Source of the DNA: Gracilimonas sp031581265
GTDB taxonomy: Bacteria; Bacteroidota; Rhodothermia; Balneolales; Balneolaceae
DNA: 48,666 nt
Assembly: GCF_031581265.1 (NCBI RefSeq)
Contig: NZ_JAVLBQ010000022.1
Coordinates: 1-48,666, forward strand
Direction: 5' to 3'
In this document: in pieces, positions 17,442 through 25,742 of the stretch
How the letters are laid out: each line of letters opens with the position of its first letter
How positions within the stretch are numbered: the stretch's first letter is position 1
Translations under genes and position numbers: made by a program
Notes under the pieces: model-generated
What the model was told of the DNA's origin: nothing
Seen by the model: only the letters and a program-made list of their open reading frames with translations
Databases searched by the model: none

Positions 17442-17516
17442 ATGAAAAAATTCTTTAAAAAGATACGCAGCTTAATCCTGAAAATTATCCCGGAGGTAGC
17501 CTCTTTTGAAGGTTGA
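17442..17516 (+). CDS. Candidate 24-residue cationic leader peptide upstream of lycopene cyclase
   Basis: An ATG at 17442 opens a 24-codon frame beginning MKKFFKKIRSLILKII and ending in TGA at 17514-17516. The peptide would be an amphipathic basic helix. Its last codons contain the cyclase's Shine-Dalgarno GGAGGT (17492-17497) and overlap the cyclase's TTG start by 11 bases in another frame, an arrangement suited to translational coupling. No Shine-Dalgarno sequence precedes the ATG. It may be chance; no homologue is known to me. Confidence 0.3.
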   Translation: MKKFFKKIRSLILKIIPEVASFEG

Positions 17517-18666
17517 AGCAAAGTACGATATTATTATTGCCGGTGGCGGACTTTCGGGCTTAAGCCTTGCCTGGTATTTAGCAAAAGGTGACTATAAGGG
17601 AAACGTGTTGGTGGTTGACTCTACCTTTGCTCCCACAAATGATAAAACCTGGTGCTTTTGGACGGCCCACGAGCCCCCCTTCAAACAAATAATTTATAAA
17701 AAATGGAATAAGACCTGGGTTTCAGTATTGGACTACAGCACCTTCCGTTACATGAATGAATACAGCTATTACTGCATCAGAAGTGGAGATTTTCGCGAAT
17801 GTGTACTTAGAGAATTAAGGAAATACAAGAACTTCGACCTCCTTGAAGAAAACATTCTCGATTTCTCCTCTAATAAAAATAAAGCCGTATTACTTACTAA
17901 AAATGGAGATAGCTACCTGGCGAATCACATTTTTCAAAGTGTTTTTAAGCCTAAGGGTTTAGATGATTCAAGTATTAAATATCCGCTCATTCAACATTTC
18001 CTTGGTTGGGAAGTGCATACCACCGAGCCTACGTTTGATTCTGAAACATTTACAATCATGGATTTTGATGAAGATTTCAGTCCTGGAGTTGGCTTTATGT
18101 ATGTTTTGCCGTTCACTCAGGAAAAAGCACTTCTTGAATTCACTGTTTTTTCTGAAGAAACACTTCCTAAAAAAATCTATAAAAAGAAGATTAAACATTA
18201 TCTCTACCACCAGTTTGGTATAGATAAAGACCATTATGAAATAAAAAGAAAGGAGTATGGTGAAATTCCTATGGAAGACAGGCCCCATATTCCCCTTTAT
18301 GAAAAGAATATTTACAACCTGGGTTCTGTAGGTGGTCAAACAAAACCAAGTACCGGTTATACGTTTACCCGCATTCAGGACTACACCCAGAAACTTGCAC
18401 GTAATTTAATTCAGGGTTTTGATCCACTCCCCCCTCAACCCTCTAAATTAAAATACCGCTATTATGACCTGCTTCTGTTACATATACTTTCAAATTCAAC
18501 CGAAGAAAGCCTAAAGGTTTTTCATTCTCTGTTTAAAAAGAACAGTCTGGATGAAATTTTTAGATTTTTAGGAGAGGAAACTAACTTAAAGCAAGATCTA
18601 AAAATTATGAGTTCTGTTCCCTATTTGCCTTTCTTTAAGGCAATAGGCCATAATTTGAAACGATAA
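17506..18666 (+). CDS. crtY: Lycopene beta-cyclase (CrtY-type flavoprotein)
   Basis: 386 residues. The N-terminus has the FAD-binding motif YDIIIAGGGLSGLSLAWYLA, then KTWCFWTAHEPPF, YYCIRSGDFRE and the C-terminal EYGEIPMEDRPH and GSVGGQTKPSTGYTFTRIQ, the classical order of bacterial CrtY. It closes the beta-ionone rings of lycopene, the step before beta-carotene-derived xanthophylls, which give these bacteria their orange colour. Start chosen is TTG at 17506 because GGAGGT lies eight bases upstream and the Rossmann strand follows at once. No other carotenoid gene is in the window; the only downstream neighbour is a helical-bundle protein. Confidence 0.9.
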   Translation: MKVEAKYDIIIAGGGLSGLSLAWYLAKGDYKGNVLVVDSTFAPTNDKTWCFWTAHEPPFKQIIYKKWNKTWVSVLDYSTFRYMNEYSYYCIRSGDFRECVLRELRKYKNFDLLEENILDFSSNKNKAVLLTKNGDSYLANHIFQSVFKPKGLDDSSIKYPLIQHFLGWEVHTTEPTFDSETFTIMDFDEDFSPGVGFMYVLPFTQEKALLEFTVFSEETLPKKIYKKKIKHYLYHQFGIDKDHYEIKRKEYGEIPMEDRPHIPLYEKNIYNLGSVGGQTKPSTGYTFTRIQDYTQKLARNLIQGFDPLPPQPSKLKYRYYDLLLLHILSNSTEESLKVFHSLFKKNSLDEIFRFLGEETNLKQDLKIMSSVPYLPFFKAIGHNLKR

Positions 18667-18716
18667 GAACTTGTCACTCATTGTAGTTGGTGAATCCAAA
18701 CTAATTCATCAAGATT

Positions 18717-19268
18717 ATGCAAAAAGAGACATTAAAAACCTATTCAACTGATCTTTTTACGTTAATCAAGCATACTCATAAGGCGGTTAAGTCGCAACAA
18801 ACATCAAGTAAGCTCACGAACGATAAAGCAAGTAACTTACTACATGATATTGACCTTGCCCTTTCAGCTCAGCTTCAATCATTTGAAGGTATGCAAGGAA
18901 TTCTGAATAACGGCACAAAAAGCACTATCAAAGAAACATTTGCAGCCTTTTCCGGGGCAATTGCCGGAGCTTTAGATACCCAACGCAGTGATGCGGTTTC
19001 AAAAATGCTTCGGGATGATTACACGGCCTTAAGTATGATTGCAAGCGGATATACTATGTTACATACAGCCGCTCTGGGTGCAGATAATCAAGAGTTATCA
19101 AACTTTACTAAAGAAAGTTTGACTACGATCGCAGCATTGATCACTCAGACAAGTGAAGTAATACCACATGTTGTGGCTGAAGAATTGGATATTAAGCATA
19201 TAGCCGATGAAGCGGTCACCAATACGCAAGAATGCTGGAAGCCAGAAAATTTCATGGCTGAGGCGTAA
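18717..19268 (+). CDS. Ferritin-like/helical-bundle protein of unknown function
   Basis: 183 residues, all predicted helix: QTSSKLTNDKASNLLHDIDL, an IKETFAAFSGAIAGALDT helix, then VSKMLRDDYTALSMIASGYT and TMLHTAALGADN, ending with a VIPHVVAEEL helix near 156-165. I recall proteins with a SKMLRDDYTALS..A..YTMLHT..LA pattern as ferritin-like stress proteins (YciE/DUF892 neighbourhood), but no full di-iron ExxH pair set is evident, so metal binding is doubtful. It follows the lycopene cyclase by 50 bases on the same strand and ends before a strong terminator, so co-transcription is likely. Confidence 0.6.
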   Translation: MQKETLKTYSTDLFTLIKHTHKAVKSQQTSSKLTNDKASNLLHDIDLALSAQLQSFEGMQGILNNGTKSTIKETFAAFSGAIAGALDTQRSDAVSKMLRDDYTALSMIASGYTMLHTAALGADNQELSNFTKESLTTIAALITQTSEVIPHVVAEELDIKHIADEAVTNTQECWKPENFMAEA

Positions 19269-19291
19269 TTAATTATTGATCCTAGTAATTG

Positions 19292-19317
19292 AGCCCGGTT
19301 AAGCGCCGGGCTTTTTT
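19292..19317 (+). terminator. Rho-independent terminator
   Basis: Stem AGCCCGG/CCGGGCT (19292-19298 and 19306-19312) with a 7-base loop, followed by six T on the plus strand. It ends the cyclase/helical-bundle unit. On the minus strand there is no T-run, so it is directed at plus-strand transcripts. Confidence 0.9.
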
Positions 19318-19322
19318 ATTTT

Positions 19323-20387
19323 TCACGAACTTTCTTCTATCAGTTGCTCAATTGTATCCATGCCATCGGGTTTCCAGTACAGAAATGGACTTTGGGCATA
19401 TTTTAAATCTTCTACATCAAAACCGGATACCTTTTTTCCTGCAGTATAAATGGATTGAATTTTGGCTCCATATCGCTGCTTGAGCTGTTCAATCTTTTTC
19501 AGGTCACCTTGCATCCAGTTTACAGTAAAATCTGAGCCCGGCATTCCCTCCGATTCCTGAATAAGAAAATCCTGAAGCCATAATTGAGACTTGTCTAATG
19601 CATAATTGTAGGCATACTTATATCTCAAATTTGGACCGGGTTTTTTGTGCTGTGGATTTTCTTTCCAATATTCTTGAATAGATTTTTCCAACTCTCCTTT
19701 TACCTTGTCCAATTTGTGCTCCGATACTACCGCTGCTACAGAACGACATCCTTTCCCTCCATAACGCAGCATGGCTTCCGTCAGCTTTTTAATATTAGCG
19801 GTGTTTACTTTACCCAGAAAGCAGACAGAATATTTTGCGGTACGGACGATATATTTTGCAGATGATGTAGCAGCATTAAATTCCCTGATTTTTTCTTTTA
19901 CTTCAGGAACCGATTCATCAGAACCCGCAAATACCACTTTATCAGCCTCCAAATTTCTGAAAGATTCCAGGTCCGTTGAAAACTGAATTTCTTGATTAGG
20001 GTTTTGCTTTTTGACTTCATCCAAAAATGAAGCTAACAGGTAAGGATCCTTTTGGGAAAGTTTCCCATAATAATCGGCCCCGGCAAGTATGGTTCCCACT
20101 GCTGTTTGAAATCCTACTAAAGGCAAATTTCCGGCGTGAAGACAAAGTACTTTTTGTCCCCTGGCGTTTAATTGGTCGTTCAATCCGGCCCGGTCAATCC
20201 ATTGTTCAATATCATTGGATGCCAGATTCTTACGGAATACTGAAAGTTGATGCTCCACATCCTGAAGACTGAATAAACCTTCGGATATGGTTTTCTCTTT
20301 TGACTCTTGTAAAGACGCATTTTCGGAACTCAGCCACTCTTCTAAAGCTTCTTTAACCAAATCGATATGTGTACTGATCTCTTTCAA
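19323..20387 (-). CDS. Acyl-CoA reductase, LuxC-like
   Basis: 354 residues. The aldehyde-dehydrogenase-type fold of LuxC is visible in the cofactor strand KVLCLHAGNLPLVGFQTAVG (79-98), the KVVFAGSDESV strand and the active-site segment RYGGKGCRSVAAV with Cys214. LuxC reduces an activated acyl group to the aldehyde. It overlaps the LuxE-like gene by four bases, so the two form a coupled fatty-acid reductase pair. No luxA, luxB or luxD gene is nearby, so bioluminescence is not implied; such pairs occur in many non-luminous Bacteroidetes with unknown end product. Confidence 0.87.
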   Translation of the reverse strand: MKEISTHIDLVKEALEEWLSSENASLQESKEKTISEGLFSLQDVEHQLSVFRKNLASNDIEQWIDRAGLNDQLNARGQKVLCLHAGNLPLVGFQTAVGTILAGADYYGKLSQKDPYLLASFLDEVKKQNPNQEIQFSTDLESFRNLEADKVVFAGSDESVPEVKEKIREFNAATSSAKYIVRTAKYSVCFLGKVNTANIKKLTEAMLRYGGKGCRSVAAVVSEHKLDKVKGELEKSIQEYWKENPQHKKPGPNLRYKYAYNYALDKSQLWLQDFLIQESEGMPGSDFTVNWMQGDLKKIEQLKQRYGAKIQSIYTAGKKVSGFDVEDLKYAQSPFLYWKPDGMDTIEQLIEESS

Positions 20388-21376
20388 TCCCTTTCAATTA
20401 AAAAATTACACCCTCTTAGATTCTTAGGATTCCATCTCCCCAAAACCTGAAATTTTCCATCTTCTCGGTGAATACCCTTATCACCCGTCAGCATAAACGA
20501 ACAGGAATACAAGTTGGCTAAATCAATGATTCCTATTAACCCCTCTTCTCCAAAATCGACTTCCTTCATTGGGTTTTTGGGATCTCGTATGCTCACGTTC
20601 ATCCAGGGCACACAGGCAAACCATTCATCCCCAAAGCTGTAAGCCTGACTCAATAATTCGGTCATGCCATATTCTGAGTGAATTTGAGATTTTGGAAGCC
20701 CAAATCCTTTTGCAAGCTTTTGGTGTAATTCCACTTTTGAAATCTCCAGGCGATGAGTTTTCATTCCTCCTGTTTCCATTACTATAGTATCAGGAGGTAA
20801 TTTTTGATCAGCCATTTCAATCAAATCTAAAAATCCAAAGGCTGCACCGAATAGCATCAGTTTCTTTCCGGACTTTGTTATTTCCTTGAGTGATTTTTCA
20901 TCAAGTGGTTTATCCAGTTCCAGGAATTTACTTAGTCTTGTATGGTCTTCCTCAATCAAAGTCCTCAGCATCCATATCAAAGAAGAATGCGGGTTTTCAT
21001 TATACCTCGGTGTGTAAGCCCAAATCACATAATCTTCTAAATCATAGAATTGGTTCATCCCCTTTAGAATCGATCCTCTGTAAAGACCGGGATCTGAAAT
21101 AAAATGTTTGCTGCGTACCATTCTGCTCGTACCGCTGCTTTGAAACCATACATCCGGGAGCTCCCCATTCTCCTTTTTCGGAGTTACTATTTCTGCTTCT
21201 TTAAAAGCTTCTATTGGCAGTAAAGGGATGTCTTTAACCGATGCAATTTCTTCACTACCCATTGCCTTACAGAAACGGTGATAAACAAGATTATGTTCTT
21301 TCTGAAGCTCAAATACCCGTCTTGCTTTTTCTTTAAACGGAATGGAATTATCAAAAATAAAATTGTGAGACAGCAT
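20384..21376 (-). CDS. Acyl-protein synthetase/acyltransferase, LuxE/PaaK-like
   Basis: About 330 residues. Motifs are the adenylate-forming SSGTSRMVRSKHF loop (near 80-92), METGGMKTHRLEISK and HSEYGMTELLSQAYSFG, as in LuxE acyl-protein synthetases. It activates a fatty acid with ATP and passes it to itself or the LuxC partner. Start: the frame opens with GTG at 21377-21379, next to ATG at 21374-21376; I take the ATG, which makes a TAGTGATG junction with the upstream stop. Its stop overlaps the LuxC-like start. Forms a unit with the NHL-repeat gene upstream. Confidence 0.87.
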   Translation of the reverse strand: MLSHNFIFDNSIPFKEKARRVFELQKEHNLVYHRFCKAMGSEEIASVKDIPLLPIEAFKEAEIVTPKKENGELPDVWFQSSGTSRMVRSKHFISDPGLYRGSILKGMNQFYDLEDYVIWAYTPRYNENPHSSLIWMLRTLIEEDHTRLSKFLELDKPLDEKSLKEITKSGKKLMLFGAAFGFLDLIEMADQKLPPDTIVMETGGMKTHRLEISKVELHQKLAKGFGLPKSQIHSEYGMTELLSQAYSFGDEWFACVPWMNVSIRDPKNPMKEVDFGEEGLIGIIDLANLYSCSFMLTGDKGIHREDGKFQVLGRWNPKNLRGCNFLIERD

Positions 21377-21378
21377 CA

Positions 21379-22266
21379 CTATTCCACGGTTATTTTGAAT
21401 AATTGGGTACTTGTGAGAATGTAGGCTGTGTTGTTTATCGCTTTTATTCCTGTCGGAGAAATTTCCTCATCAAATTGAAAGCTTGAACTATTTCCTGTCT
21501 CCGTTTCAAGCTCCAGTCGATCTCTATATACTTTCCAAAATCCCCTTTCATTTTTGTGAAAGGCAGATACCCCATCTGCAGGTAAAAATCCACGGTAACT
21601 GCTATTCAAGGCCAACCGATGTATAGTTTTTGTTCTTTTATCCAGTACTAAAATTTCTTTTGAGGTTGCCAACATTTCATCAACTGAGGCTATTTCGGAA
21701 GATATTCTGAATTCGTCCATCAAATTAGAATCCACATCAAATCGGTAAATCTGATCTTCTGTTTCATCCACAAAAAAAACTTCTCCCAAACTATTTACTG
21801 AAATTTGGGTGGGATTATATCGTCTTGAACTGCCAAAAGTATCCCCCCTGTAAATACTGCTCAAAAACTGCCCCCTGCGATCAAAAACCTGTACCCGCCT
21901 ATTGTTATAATCCGTGATGAATATTTTGAGTCCGTTGGTAGCATCAATATCGACGGGACGGCTAAATTGATAATCTCCGGATCCTTTACCGCCAACGGTT
22001 TCCACCAAAACCCCTTCATGATCAAATTTCAATATCCTGTTTTGATCCTGTTCAACTACATAAACAAAATTTTGAGTGACCGAAAATGAAGTCGCGTTTT
22101 GAAGGTTTGAATACAGTAATGCTGGACTTTGGGCAAAACCCGAGCAAGAGAATAAAATCAGCAGTAGAAAAGCTCCCATTGAAATCCAAAGAATCCTCAG
22201 ATCTTGTACGCACAAGATCACAGATTTAAAAGGCTTCGATATTCTGCCATATCTGTTCAATGTCAC
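21379..22266 (-). CDS. Exported NHL-repeat beta-propeller protein
   Basis: Up to 295 residues; the frame opens with GTG at 22266, but an internal ATG at 22179 gives MGAFLLLILFSCSGFAQS, a clean signal peptide, and is the likelier functional start region. Blades follow: QNRILKFDHEGVLVETVGGK, NRRVQVFDRRGQFLSSIYRG and QIYRFDVDSNLMDEF. The family binds ligands or partners outside the cytoplasm; function unknown. Its stop touches the start of the LuxE-like gene, so it is co-translated with the acyl-reductase pair, a puzzling mix of exported and cytoplasmic products. An 8-bp hairpin (22200-22219) lies between the two start candidates. Confidence 0.75.
   Translation of the reverse strand: MTLNRYGRISKPFKSVILCVQDLRILWISMGAFLLLILFSCSGFAQSPALLYSNLQNATSFSVTQNFVYVVEQDQNRILKFDHEGVLVETVGGKGSGDYQFSRPVDIDATNGLKIFITDYNNRRVQVFDRRGQFLSSIYRGDTFGSSRRYNPTQISVNSLGEVFFVDETEDQIYRFDVDSNLMDEFRISSEIASVDEMLATSKEILVLDKRTKTIHRLALNSSYRGFLPADGVSAFHKNERGFWKVYRDRLELETETGNSSSFQFDEEISPTGIKAINNTAYILTSTQLFKITVE
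22200..22219. repeat. Perfect 8-bp inverted repeat GATCTTGT/ACAAGATC
   Basis: Four-base spacer (ACGC). It lies within the upstream part of the NHL-repeat frame, before the internal ATG at 22179. If that ATG is the true start, the hairpin is in the 5' untranslated stretch after purD. No T-run on either side. Confidence 0.6.
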
Positions 22267-22302
22267 CTATTTTCAGCCTGATTCTGAGCAGGCTATTGTT
22301 AT

Positions 22303-23580
22303 TTAATGCTTCAATCCTTTAGCACCAATATCGGATCGGTAGTAGAGCTTATCGAAGTAGACTTCTTTTACTTCTTCGTAGGTATTTTTAATGGCCTGTT
22401 CAAGATTTTTTCCTGATCCTACGATGTTCAGTACTCTTCCACCGTTGGTATATATTTTACCATTTTCAGCCTTGGTCCCGGCATGAAACACGATAGCATC
22501 TTTGATCTTTTCGAGACCAGTAATTTCCTTTCCCTTTTCATATTGCTCAGGATAACCTCCGGACGCCAATACCACACAGCATTTTACTTCATCGTCAAAC
22601 TCAATATCGACAGTTGCCAATTCTGATTTTGCACATGCCACTATTATCTCTAATAGATCGGTTTTCATTCGGGGTAAAATGACCTGGCATTCAGGGTCAC
22701 CAAAGCGGCAGTTATACTCCACAACTTTAGGTCCTTCTTCGGTAATCATCAGCCCACAGTATAATATGCCTGCATAGGGATTTCCTTCTTCCTTCATACC
22801 GGAAATAGTAGGCTCAATAATCTCAATTTCTACTCTTCTTAAGATTTCATCCGTAACCACGGGTGCTGGTGAATACGCTCCCATTCCGCCGGTATTAAGT
22901 CCCGTATCTCCCTCCCCGATGCGTTTATGGTCCTGGGCATTTCCGATTATCTTGTAAGAATCTCCATCAGAGATGGCAAAAACCGAAGCTTCTTCACCTA
23001 TCATGAAATCTTCAATCACCAATTTACTGGCAGCCTCTTGCAGAGATTCACTGGTTTTGAGTTCCTCCAGCACGTCCATAACTTCTGCTTCAGATTCGGG
23101 GATAAAAACACCTTTCCCCCCCGCAAGACCGTCAGCCTTTAAAACGACCGGATATTTATTTCTATTTCGGATATAAGCGGCTGCTTTGTCAAAATTCTCT
23201 TGATCAAATGTTTGATAGGATGCCGTGGGGATGTCATGGCGCTGCATGAATTCCTTGGCAAATTCTTTGCTCCCCTCTAACATGGCGGCCTGTAGTCTGG
23301 GTCCAAAAACCGGGTGGTTCTTGGCCTCCAGGAAGTTAGCCAAACCATCAACAAGGGGTTGTTCCGGGCCTACTACAGTAATGTCTATTTCATTTTTTCG
23401 AATGAATTCCCAAACTTCCTCAAAATCAGATATAGAAATGTTAACATTCTTACCCAGTTCAGCAGTGCCCGGATTACCGGGAGCTATAAATAAATTTTTT
23501 AGCAAAGGAGAGTTAGATATGGCACGGGCAAGCGCATGTTCCCGGCCTCCACTTCCCAGTAATAGAACGTTATATTCCAT
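22303..23580 (-). CDS. purD: Phosphoribosylamine-glycine ligase (GAR synthetase)
   Basis: 425 residues, normal length. MEYNVLLLGSGGREHALARA opens the N-domain, KADGLAGGKGVFIPES is the ATP-grasp loop, and NTGGMGAYSPAP and EYNCRFGDPECQVILPRM complete the active site. It makes glycinamide ribonucleotide, the second step of purine synthesis. Only three bases separate it from the upstream triose-phosphate isomerase stop, so both are on one mRNA. Confidence 0.97.
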   Translation of the reverse strand: MEYNVLLLGSGGREHALARAISNSPLLKNLFIAPGNPGTAELGKNVNISISDFEEVWEFIRKNEIDITVVGPEQPLVDGLANFLEAKNHPVFGPRLQAAMLEGSKEFAKEFMQRHDIPTASYQTFDQENFDKAAAYIRNRNKYPVVLKADGLAGGKGVFIPESEAEVMDVLEELKTSESLQEAASKLVIEDFMIGEEASVFAISDGDSYKIIGNAQDHKRIGEGDTGLNTGGMGAYSPAPVVTDEILRRVEIEIIEPTISGMKEEGNPYAGILYCGLMITEEGPKVVEYNCRFGDPECQVILPRMKTDLLEIIVACAKSELATVDIEFDDEVKCCVVLASGGYPEQYEKGKEITGLEKIKDAIVFHAGTKAENGKIYTNGGRVLNIVGSGKNLEQAIKNTYEEVKEVYFDKLYYRSDIGAKGLKH

Positions 23581-23583
23581 GGC

Positions 23584-24351
23584 TTAAACTAAGTCTTCTG
23601 CAATGTTGATGATTTCTGAAAAGCTTTCTGCATCTAAGCTGGCACCGCCTATTAAACCGCCATCTACATCTTTTTGATCTAACAGATCACGGGCATTCGC
23701 GGGTTTCATACTGCCTCCATATAAAATATTGATGGCCTCAGCGGCTTCATCTCCATACAGATTCGTCAAAATATTTCGGATGTGTTTATGCATCTCCTGG
23801 GCTTGCTCGGGAGAAGCCGTTTCACCGGTTCCAATAGCCCAAATGGGTTCGTAGGCAATTACCACATCCAATATCTCTGAATTTGAAACATGCTCTAATG
23901 CAGCTTTAATCTGGTTTTCGACCACTTCATGATGCGTATCAGATTTTCGTTGATCTAAGCTTTCACCCACACAAACAATAGGAGCTAATTTGTGCTCCAG
24001 CGATTTTTTCACCCTCTTATTAACGGTTTCATCAGTTTCGCCGAAATATTGCCTGCGTTCCGAGTGGCCGACAATCACATAGTTACAACCGCTTTCAGCT
24101 AACATGCTCCCGCTAATCTCGCCGGTGTAAGCTCCATTTTCTTCAAAGTGTATATTCTGAGCTCCTACCTGGATGTCCGTATCGTACAAGTATTTGACAG
24201 CCATCCCAATAGAAACAAACGGCGGGCATACAAGAACATCTACATTTTCATCAACTTCTGATTTTTGAGATATAAGGCCTTCCAATAATTCAGCAGCATC
24301 ATAGGGTCCGCAATTCATTTTCCAGTTACCGGCTATCAGTAGTTTTCTCAT
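23584..24351 (-). CDS. tpiA: Triose-phosphate isomerase
   Basis: 255 residues with all TIM motifs: GNWKMNCG at the start (Lys11), VIVGHSERRQYFGE (catalytic His), VIAYEPIWAIGTGETAS (catalytic Glu) and NILYGGSMKPANA for phosphate binding. It interconverts dihydroxyacetone phosphate and glyceraldehyde 3-phosphate. It sits 12 bases after the TlpA-like lipoprotein gene and 3 bases before purD. Confidence 0.97.
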   Translation of the reverse strand: MRKLLIAGNWKMNCGPYDAAELLEGLISQKSEVDENVDVLVCPPFVSIGMAVKYLYDTDIQVGAQNIHFEENGAYTGEISGSMLAESGCNYVIVGHSERRQYFGETDETVNKRVKKSLEHKLAPIVCVGESLDQRKSDTHHEVVENQIKAALEHVSNSEILDVVIAYEPIWAIGTGETASPEQAQEMHKHIRNILTNLYGDEAAEAINILYGGSMKPANARDLLDQKDVDGGLIGGASLDAESFSEIINIAEDLV

Positions 24352-24363
24352 GGAGTAGTTGGT

Positions 24364-25725
24364 TTAGCTTGGTGAATTTGAATTTCTTAAAGCCCTGTTT
24401 AGTCCTTGAATCACCTCATCGAATTCATCTCTTTCATATTTGCGGATTAACTCTCCGTTTTTATCAATGAGTAACCGAGTAGGAACTTGAACGACATTAA
24501 ATTTCTTTATGATTTCCTGCACATCAAAAGAACCCAACTGAGCTACCGGCCAGGCCTTTCTGCGCTCCTCAAAAAATGCGTTAACCGTTACTTCGCTTTG
24601 ATCGAGAGGAATTGTGAATATCTTGAGTCCATAATTTTTGTAGATCTCATGAATAACCAAGGTGCGATCATAATCATCCTGATACTCGTAATTGGCAAGA
24701 GGTGAAATTTCCAGAATATACGTGCTTCCATCCAGGCTTTTTTTACTGACTGTATCTCCTTCAATGGTCACAAATGTAAAATCGGGCGCTTCAACACCGG
24801 GAGCTAAATAATTAAGATCGTATCGTATAGTTTTAGCCCACCTTTCGGATGAGGGAGAGCTAAATTCATTCTCATATGTTGAAAGCAGTTGCTTGGCGTC
24901 TTTTACACGAGAGCTGTCGAAATACATTCTGATTTTATCGCGCATCACAATTTCTTTAGCGGATTCTGACTGAGATATTTCAGAAAGTGAATCAAGATAA
25001 GCTGAAGCAGCATCAAATCCTTCTTGTTCTGCTACATAGGGCTTACCAAGGTTCAATGCCACAGATACCATATAATCAGCGGGTAGTGCTTCATCAATTT
25101 TCGCCATCATCTCAGTTTTGTCCAATACTCCAACAAGCTCAGCCGCTTTTTCAGCAGCCATGTACGAAGCTATGGTATTTTCATGCTTCTGATACACTTC
25201 CCAATAAAGATCCGTCCATTTGCTGATTTCATCCACAACCTGTGAATCAGGGAGGGTTCCACTGTTGATGAAAGCTCCCACCCTTTGAAAACTTCGGTCA
25301 ACCCTTCTGAAAACTTCCATTGCGTTGTGTTCTCTCGACTCAAGAGAAATTGTTTCCCTTATTTCCGGAAGTTCTGCATTTACAGTAAGGGTATCATTTT
25401 CAGCTAATATTACCCGTAGACTTGCTATATCATTGTCATTTCGGCTAATCAACATTGGATAGAAGTTCTTTCGGGGAAAATTTGCTGTCCCACTAAAAGA
25501 ACCATTTATATCAGTTAATGAATTGAATACCGTATCGATTGCAGCATTCACTGAATCTTGTTTTATAATAGTAACTTCAATATTTGAGAAGTCTCCACTG
25601 TCATCCACAGAATCAGCGACTGTAATTGTACCCTTAACCATTGTATTCATGGTTTCAGGCTTATCGGAACAAGCCGCTATTAACGTCAATGACATTAAAA
25701 CAGCTATAATTGCAATGTTTCTCAT
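24364..25725 (-). CDS. TlpA/AhpC-TSA-like lipoprotein lacking the CxxC motif
   Basis: 453 residues with a lipoprotein signal (MRNIAIIAVLMSLTLIAACSD). An N-terminal DUF4369-like strand domain (MVKGTITVADS, SFSGTANFPRKNF) precedes a helical middle and a C-terminal thioredoxin fold: APDFTFVTIEGDTVSKKSLD, then GSTYILEISPLANYEYQDDY where the active-site CxxC would be, then VVQVPTRLLIDKNGELIRKY. The redox cysteines are absent, so it is a non-catalytic thioredoxin-fold protein, perhaps a binding module. Position between gatB (17 bases) and tpiA (12 bases) shows it is part of the housekeeping operon. Confidence 0.83.
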   Translation of the reverse strand: MRNIAIIAVLMSLTLIAACSDKPETMNTMVKGTITVADSVDDSGDFSNIEVTIIKQDSVNAAIDTVFNSLTDINGSFSGTANFPRKNFYPMLISRNDNDIASLRVILAENDTLTVNAELPEIRETISLESREHNAMEVFRRVDRSFQRVGAFINSGTLPDSQVVDEISKWTDLYWEVYQKHENTIASYMAAEKAAELVGVLDKTEMMAKIDEALPADYMVSVALNLGKPYVAEQEGFDAASAYLDSLSEISQSESAKEIVMRDKIRMYFDSSRVKDAKQLLSTYENEFSSPSSERWAKTIRYDLNYLAPGVEAPDFTFVTIEGDTVSKKSLDGSTYILEISPLANYEYQDDYDRTLVIHEIYKNYGLKIFTIPLDQSEVTVNAFFEERRKAWPVAQLGSFDVQEIIKKFNVVQVPTRLLIDKNGELIRKYERDEFDEVIQGLNRALRNSNSPS

Positions 25726-25742
25726 GATTAGTATGACTGTTA

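Noticed and set aside
19323..21376. Bioluminescence operon
   Set aside because: Only LuxC- and LuxE-like genes are present; luxA, luxB and luxD are absent, and such pairs occur in non-luminous bacteria.
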